Assembly (NCBI RefSeq): GCF_963678635.1 | Contig: NW_026971238.1 | Coordinates: forward strand, 1-64,000 | Length of the DNA: 64,000 bases | Direction of reading: 5' to 3' | DNA from: Symsagittifera roscoffensis | Lineage: Eukaryota; Xenacoelomorpha; Acoela; Convolutidae | Shown here: one piece after another, positions 61,101 to 64,000 of the stretch | Position numbering within the stretch: the first letter of the stretch is position 1 | Layout: each line of letters begins with the position of its first letter | Program-made: the position numbers and the translations under genes | Notes under the pieces: model-generated | Databases searched by the model: none | The model's input: only the letters and a program-made list of their open reading frames with translations | What the model was told of the DNA's origin: nothing

Positions 61101-62514
61101 CCTCGAGGCTAAAGCCTATTGCTTTCATGCCTTGTTTGTAAGCTGGGCATGCTGACACATGATGGTCTGTTGAACTACAATTAGCACAAGAGCGTCTCTT
61201 GTCCATATCATCCCTCGGTTTGTACCAATTGTTCCCTTGGTTTGCTGGTCCGTTGTTAAAGTTACCATAATTGTTCTTGTAATATCCAGATCTCGAAGGA
61301 GGTTTCAACAATAGATACTCTTTTGATTTGAGCCTCAACTCCTCCGGTGTTGGCGCATTAGTTGATAGTGGTGTGTAATGCGTTGCTAGCATCGTACGAA
61401 GTTCATCATTTTTCACACCATCGATGAATTTTGAGGCTACGGCCAGGTTCATCCTTCGGTTTGACTCATCCGGTTGGCTGCGTCTTCTCAGCATTTCCAA
61501 ATCATCGAGAAACTTGTCTATGGTTTCATCTTCCCGCTGCCTCCGTTTCTCGAAGCGCATCATCGCCTGGTGCCCCTGCACCCCTGATCCGAAACGGTTT
61601 AACAAGATTTCGAAGATTTTCTCTGCAGTGTCACGTTGATACTGTTTCTTGGCCATGACACAGTTCAGGGCTGTCCCTTCTAAGTTGCTGGTGAGCGCGC
61701 TGCATTCCTGTCTCTCAGACAAGTCCTCTTCCTCGAAATGCAGCTTCATTACCTCTATCCAGGTATCAATACAGCCATCAGATTCGTCTTTGTAGCATCT
61801 TGGCTTCTTAAAGACTCTTCTGGATTTCTCACTGCGTTCATTGGTTTTAGATAACCTCGTCAGGAATGTCTCCAGAGACCTGTTCAGAGGTTCAAATGCC
61901 GTAGCCATTGCAGTAGCATCCCTTGAGTGTCCCGTTTGAGTGTCCTCACACCTCGTCGAAGGCTCTGTGTGCGGTGCATCCCTGCAATCCGAATCACCGT
62001 GAACACTTCCCGCTTGGCCCACATGACTCCTCCTCGGGCTTGCATGCCCCCTGTTGCCGGAATCACTTCTCCCGGTCGCATGTGTGCCTTGCGTTGGTCG
62101 TTCGTTAGAGGTTCGTCTGTTCCCCGTTGAACTTGCTATATTGTTCGGGCCCCATGCTCCATTATCCCTTGTGGCATAGCCTGATGAACTGCCCCTGCCT
62201 CTAGTGGATCCATATGTCTTCCTCTTTTGATGTTCATTGAAGTTCACCCTCGGTTCCCTGCTGGGACCTCCCGAGTTCGGTTCTCCTTCTTTTGGTCCAC
62301 TCTTGCTGCTTAGTAGCCCGTCCAACCTATCCATGATAGCCTGAGTTCGCCTCTCCATCATCGCATCTATCTTTGTGTCAAGAGTCCCAAGAGACTGCTC
62401 TTGCTGAATTCTTAACTTCTCCATGTCGGCTCTTAAGCGTAACTCCCTCTGTTCCGCCTCTCTTGTCATTCGCGACCAGTTCCTCGTCATGTGTTCATCC
62501 GTTCTCTCTTTCAA
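55168..62514 (-). CDS. Gypsy-type gag-pol polyprotein (capsid, zinc knuckles, protease, RT, RNase H, integrase)
   Basis: 2,448 codons, uninterrupted. Approximate positions: coiled coil 10-60; Arg/Ser/Gly-rich 70-200; gag capsid 240-390; two zinc knuckles, CANCSSTDHHVSAC (443-456) and CFFCNLEGHFKSDC (495-508); aspartic protease LLDTGAVVS (about 800); RT with TLDLGSAF (about 1220) and YVDDV (about 1288); RNase H with LDTDPS (about 1434); a ~450-residue linker with three LSGE motifs; integrase zinc finger H..H...C..C (2059-2098) and DDE core IDHQ (about 2125), SDNGTAF (about 2184), NGLVERQNR (about 2220). The same frame continues upstream into gag beyond a stop at 62537-62539, so the true start is the gag ATG at 63483. 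Confidence 0.92.
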   Translation of the reverse strand: MKERTDEHMTRNWSRMTREAEQRELRLRADMEKLRIQQEQSLGTLDTKIDAMMERRTQAIMDRLDGLLSSKSGPKEGEPNSGGPSREPRVNFNEHQKRKTYGSTRGRGSSSGYATRDNGAWGPNNIASSTGNRRTSNERPTQGTHATGRSDSGNRGHASPRRSHVGQAGSVHGDSDCRDAPHTEPSTRCEDTQTGHSRDATAMATAFEPLNRSLETFLTRLSKTNERSEKSRRVFKKPRCYKDESDGCIDTWIEVMKLHFEEEDLSERQECSALTSNLEGTALNCVMAKKQYQRDTAEKIFEILLNRFGSGVQGHQAMMRFEKRRQREDETIDKFLDDLEMLRRRSQPDESNRRMNLAVASKFIDGVKNDELRTMLATHYTPLSTNAPTPEELRLKSKEYLLLKPPSRSGYYKNNYGNFNNGPANQGNNWYKPRDDMDKRRSCANCSSTDHHVSACPAYKQGMKAIGFSLEDEDASELDHEDFMRGVIAKFRPRCFFCNLEGHFKSDCPQFWDAVADIKHPRHEEALSGVKASKARLLSEAEARRKDKPQELAAKKMQAVTGETHEPEPATAAEDFKIDYKAAARDALNRVQQELVTKEIEQKVKLELENEKLQEQLNTFEATEFEETKTPSSLDMKLKVISGKRFGMAPQGKKIQSIISVAGHQVIRNLSEPSEFTLMHLDTYADYLRQVEPRTESRAVRALLTTSGPRMKKLHGRYLEVYGPYQIMLNVDGISIYTRTYITTDDDQMGQIYLGEEELKVRRIGHDAMMEQDAVHIVYEADVTAHLLDTNGTKIGVTGLLDTGAVVSVMPIKTWERMGFTREDLIHTNLRLAAANRGAIYVAGRTPVTVLHMGGRNLWMSFLVVENLDDADQFILGRDFVRNFDVMIDLNNGLIRIRNPDRKYVKRPINRIITDENKVPVFLDRKVKLQPGQAVVAIFRMRNLNSLSDSKQVCLVPNPNSQSSVILGRSFSVTRNGLCVSVLLNTLDTTVSIQRGKKLGYALPMRTDYEETQNLKKYSVKDCPCHANKDKILKRIDELKSIHKLFSMKSETDDGLSSCSNFPERPSSYELESDKPVLPEIEHLKGKIGEGDFEKLRDLLNRNADVFSKHKADIGCCNFVEHEIELEEGAVPHREGAKRMTPQKSEACRAEIEMLLEYDMIEPSKSPWACGVVMAKKKGGQLRFCCDFRYLNAVTIKDAYPIPRIDESLSKLGDAKFFTTLDLGSAFWQVPLRKKDREKAGFACELGLYQWKRMPFGLCNATATFQRLMAQALTRVTKKYGNLVMCYVDDVVIATPTLEDHIDRLDEVFGCMKRAGLKFKPSKCEILRDSIKYLGRMVDRHGVRPDTEAVEAVLTWKAPRTDTQLMSFLGFANYYREFIKGYADKVYPMQKLMRNKGKKFEWNDEAQVAFENIKRELCEAPVLGMPTEKGMYVLDTDPSVVAISGILHQEQEWNGRTVLRPIAYGSKVLSDTEMKYGAPKAEMFAVVTFVEKYRAYLGSAPFKLRVDNRALSWLKTYSMDQSYIGRWIVRLDGYHMIIEHRMRDKHQNADSLSKKTEFYERLEQKQANQAEIKEGFSFLDKETYEALPLTRWLDKSGHPIPGHPELPVEKAAEIKILSKEDPVPLDLLLRSNLVQQELSRMNINSLSLLGKTVQVTPQLMRMLGGLLEREVTRDDPEWTAAVASLTVREKVKIMPSRRQHEENERDCRTIVQQLVSSIPQEIKTSTSYGQKEQESGKQKKTVTFVDRDKEGEVVEQNLLQDYLSGEMEKEKNQRSQVQHPGQVNLSGESEIDEKIPDEKQDLENKVLSGEFRWMRRKYRHDLEERAVSSMTPSTDDNSESSRINTYSDRDSTSGSELSELAIHTLLVETRARDLDREVYQDPDSDRYLIPSERVFDNAADNLETIAVSKRSISLLPQKAVVRTDLLPFEQETQPLAKIWCVKMEEDTHQPNELNSQMRVMKTYLKARYRLSDLLRAQRNDRMTSNLKRWIENGSPDKGDLEEDSYRILRQYFMQKEGRLYLNKDGIVACKRREEDRVLYKYNAIVLPQLYQTELLFRSHDQMGHQWIDKVYQRILKRFEWPGMKKACEKWVTACLSCQQVKDPRKLRFPLQSIESSEFNEVVQIDHQKICMTDNGYNQVLVMIDHFTKYAEAVPCITASAEETCDHLINTWIARHGCPMTFQSDNGTAFVGELTKELMRRSQVAQAHSTTYHPQTNGLVERQNRTLVSMLGVYCSRYMTDWDRYLPQVMGAYNSTQHSTTGVSPHMMLTGHEKSLPLTFFYPEYEGKKTSPQVYVRDVIRRQQELNDLCRRNTQQAQARQRKRFDKKAAGAKAYSVGDYVWVFQNVIPPKGTKKLLKKWRGPFMITEVHQEGRFYRLSTGRASHYENIKPHNPSTEDWCIPADMEEGDYLMMDPACEVNEKERWKRNRRGWYRYTAGPGSKLTGRSGR

Positions 62515-62538
62515 GCGTTTTTCGCTCCTGTCAACTTC

Positions 62539-63483
62539 TTATCTGTTGCGGTTTATTTCTTTCCGCAGCCTTTCCCTCTCAATGTGAACTGCTCTTTCTA
62601 GTTCACTCATCCTTATTGACATTTGCTCGTTTTGTTCTCCTAAACTGTCCACTATGTTGTTTAAGGCTTCCTCTAGTGCTGCCCCGTTATCCACAAGTGG
62701 CGTTACTAGTGGTGGTGTAACCCTGTCGGTCCCAGGTAACTTCGTGCTTGTCGAGATCCGGGCTTTGACTCTCTGCCTCAACGTCTTTTCATTATTTGTT
62801 TCAGGATCATTTAACGCGTTGCCGAGCCCTCTGGTTCTATTCTCACCAGGTTCTGGCTCCGAACTTGCCTCACTCTCTTGGACCGAACTATTGAGGCTGA
62901 CTTGAGATCCATAGTCCCCTTGCTCCTCTTCATCTTCTTCCTCCTGGGACTCACCATCGTTGCCTGCTCCTCCTCCCATGCTGAATGGAAAGATGTTCCC
63001 GAAGGTGTTCTTCATTCTTTCTGAGAATGATGATGACGTTGTTTGTTTCCCAGTTCCACTTGCCATCATAGTATTGTCTGTCGGAGATCTTCTCGTTGCC
63101 GTTACCTCAGTTGAGATGTCGGACAGTTCCGACATCTCTTCTCGATCCAATGTCCCGGTGGAAGTGGCAAAATCATGGCCTTGTTCTACCGGGGTAGATT
63201 CACTCGCCAGCCTTCTGCCTCTCCCTTCCAGTTCATTTACTTCCTGGTTGTCATTCATGGTATGGTCTGTATTGACCTCCACTTCTAACAGTTCTCTTCG
63301 CTCTTCTGAGGTCTTTTGACTTCTCGTTTCAACCATTCTGCCTGAAACCGTCCCCCTTTTGTCAGACCGGGATCGCTTGATCCAATCCACAAAAGGATCG
63401 GTCATCGTTTTTCTTTGCTTTTCAGGTATGAATTTCCTAGAGCGGGTACCTCGTTTTGGTATCCTTGACTTGACTAAACTCAT
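62539..63483 (-). pseudogene. gag N-terminal part, separated from gag-pol by one stop codon
   Basis: 314 codons from ATG 63483: a basic start, an ETRSQKTSEERRE segment, PVEQGHDFATSTGTLDREEMSELSD, a Ser-rich acidic region, then LERAVHIERERLRKEINRNR before TAA. The next codons (EVDRSEKRLKERTDEH) lie in the same frame and continue into the gag-pol frame. In the two older gag copies at 1.9-2.1 kb and 5.7-6.0 kb a Gln occupies the place of the stop. The simplest reading is a CAA to TAA change. Readthrough is less likely because it would cut the coiled coil before the capsid. Confidence 0.7.
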
Positions 63484-64000
63484 CCTCTATTTGTCACTTT
63501 CCTATGCCTACTCTTGACTCAATTGCTAGAGACCTTATAGTTTTATTAACAATAACAATGACACAACACAATAATTTTCACCAGATTCTATTAAATAGTG
63601 ACCACGAATCCCTGTATGTTGTCAGAGTACAGTTTATATAAAATTTATTCACACTAACCGATTATCGGTCCAAAGATCTGGAAACTAGCACAATATGATC
63701 TTAGCAATCAATTTAAAAGATAGTGTATTCATTACCCAATCCAGCACAGTTTACGTTGATTTAAAATCAAGAACAAAAATATATATTGACACAATATGAA
63801 TGTATATATAATAAAAATAAAAAAAAAACGTATGTGTGTTGTACTCTTAGTCGGTCGCAGTACAATAGTCGAACCTGTATTTTAAAGAAAAAGCTTTCCC
63901 TGCTTGGTGCTGCACCAAACAGACAAAACTTTGAAGGCAGTAATTTTCTCAAGTCGGCGTCTATTGCACCCACCGAGTACTGTGTTACCTATCTGCCTTC
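63484..64000. other. Upstream region of the giant retroelement
   Basis: 517 bases up to the window edge, AT-rich, no gene. Contains a TATATATA stretch near 63780-63810 and GGTGCAGCACC (63910-63920) as part of TGGTGCAGCACCAAGC on the minus strand, which could be a primer-binding site or a chance palindrome. The 5' LTR is either here or beyond the edge. Confidence 0.35.

Larger units (their letters stand above)
44684..63483 (-). mobile_element. Giant Gypsy-type retroelement with macro-like and SGNH-hydrolase ORFs
   Basis: Four reading blocks on the minus strand, in order: gag (63483-62539), gag-pol continuation (62514-55168), a small ORF ending in a macro-like domain (55082-54046, frameshifted), and a ~2,983-codon ORF (53635-44684). 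Domain order protease-RT-RNase H-integrase is that of Gypsy/Metaviridae. The coding part alone is 18.8 kb, far above the 5-10 kb usual for the group. The large ORFs are open, which implies a young insertion. LTRs were not found as a pair; the 5' LTR probably starts beyond position 64000. Confidence 0.85.

Noticed and set aside
44684-63400. Many plus-strand open frames of 60-220 codons across the retroelement
   Set aside because: They lie antisense to long minus-strand frames with recognised domains and have no recognisable content of their own.
63890-63925. TGGTGCAGCACCAAGC as a definite primer-binding site
   Set aside because: It is partly palindromic, no LTR boundary could be shown next to it, and no matching tRNA end was verified.

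Overview
The window is nuclear DNA of an invertebrate animal. The evidence is one spliced host gene with conserved WD40 protein sequence, short GT-AG introns mixed with very long ones, AT-rich introns, and several classes of animal mobile elements. Phylum is not fixed by the sequence; a nematode or another small invertebrate fits the short introns and TTTCAG/TTTTTAG acceptors, but this is only a lean.

Layout: 1-7.0 kb is a graveyard of Gypsy-type gag fragments (minus strand) fused to a CTCCGGATTGGCAA-type minisatellite and bounded by ~900-bp direct repeats. 7.0-7.8 kb is a decayed LINE reverse transcriptase. 10.7-11.2 kb is a hAT-type MITE with an 8-bp target duplication. 11.7-42.4 kb is a single host gene on the minus strand, WDR48 (UAF1), which I could assemble as 14 coding exons (about 764 aa) that keep phase throughout. 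Its introns hold repeats, a foldback element, a LINE remnant, and in intron 6 a complete 18.24-kb Polinton/Maverick (22278-40517) with 6-bp target duplications GTGAAC, AGT...ACT termini and ~200-bp inverted repeats.

The Polinton carries a packaging ATPase, integrase, penton-like and pX-like proteins, major capsid protein, adenain-like protease and a protein-primed DNA polymerase B with two introns, plus accessory genes. Capsid, protease and ATPase are open; integrase, penton, pX and polymerase each carry one or more breaks, so this copy is probably dead as a unit.

44.6-63.5 kb (minus strand) is an exceptionally large Gypsy-type retroelement: gag, a 2,448-codon gag-pol frame (protease, RT, RNase H, integrase), a small ORF ending in a macro-like domain, and a ~2,983-aa ORF carrying an SGNH/GDSL hydrolase domain and a second, altered SGNH-like module. 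Its LTRs were not delimited; the 5' LTR probably lies beyond the right edge. The gag fragments at 1-7 kb are relatives of this element. The macro plus SGNH cargo of this giant element is the strongest candidate for an undescribed system.
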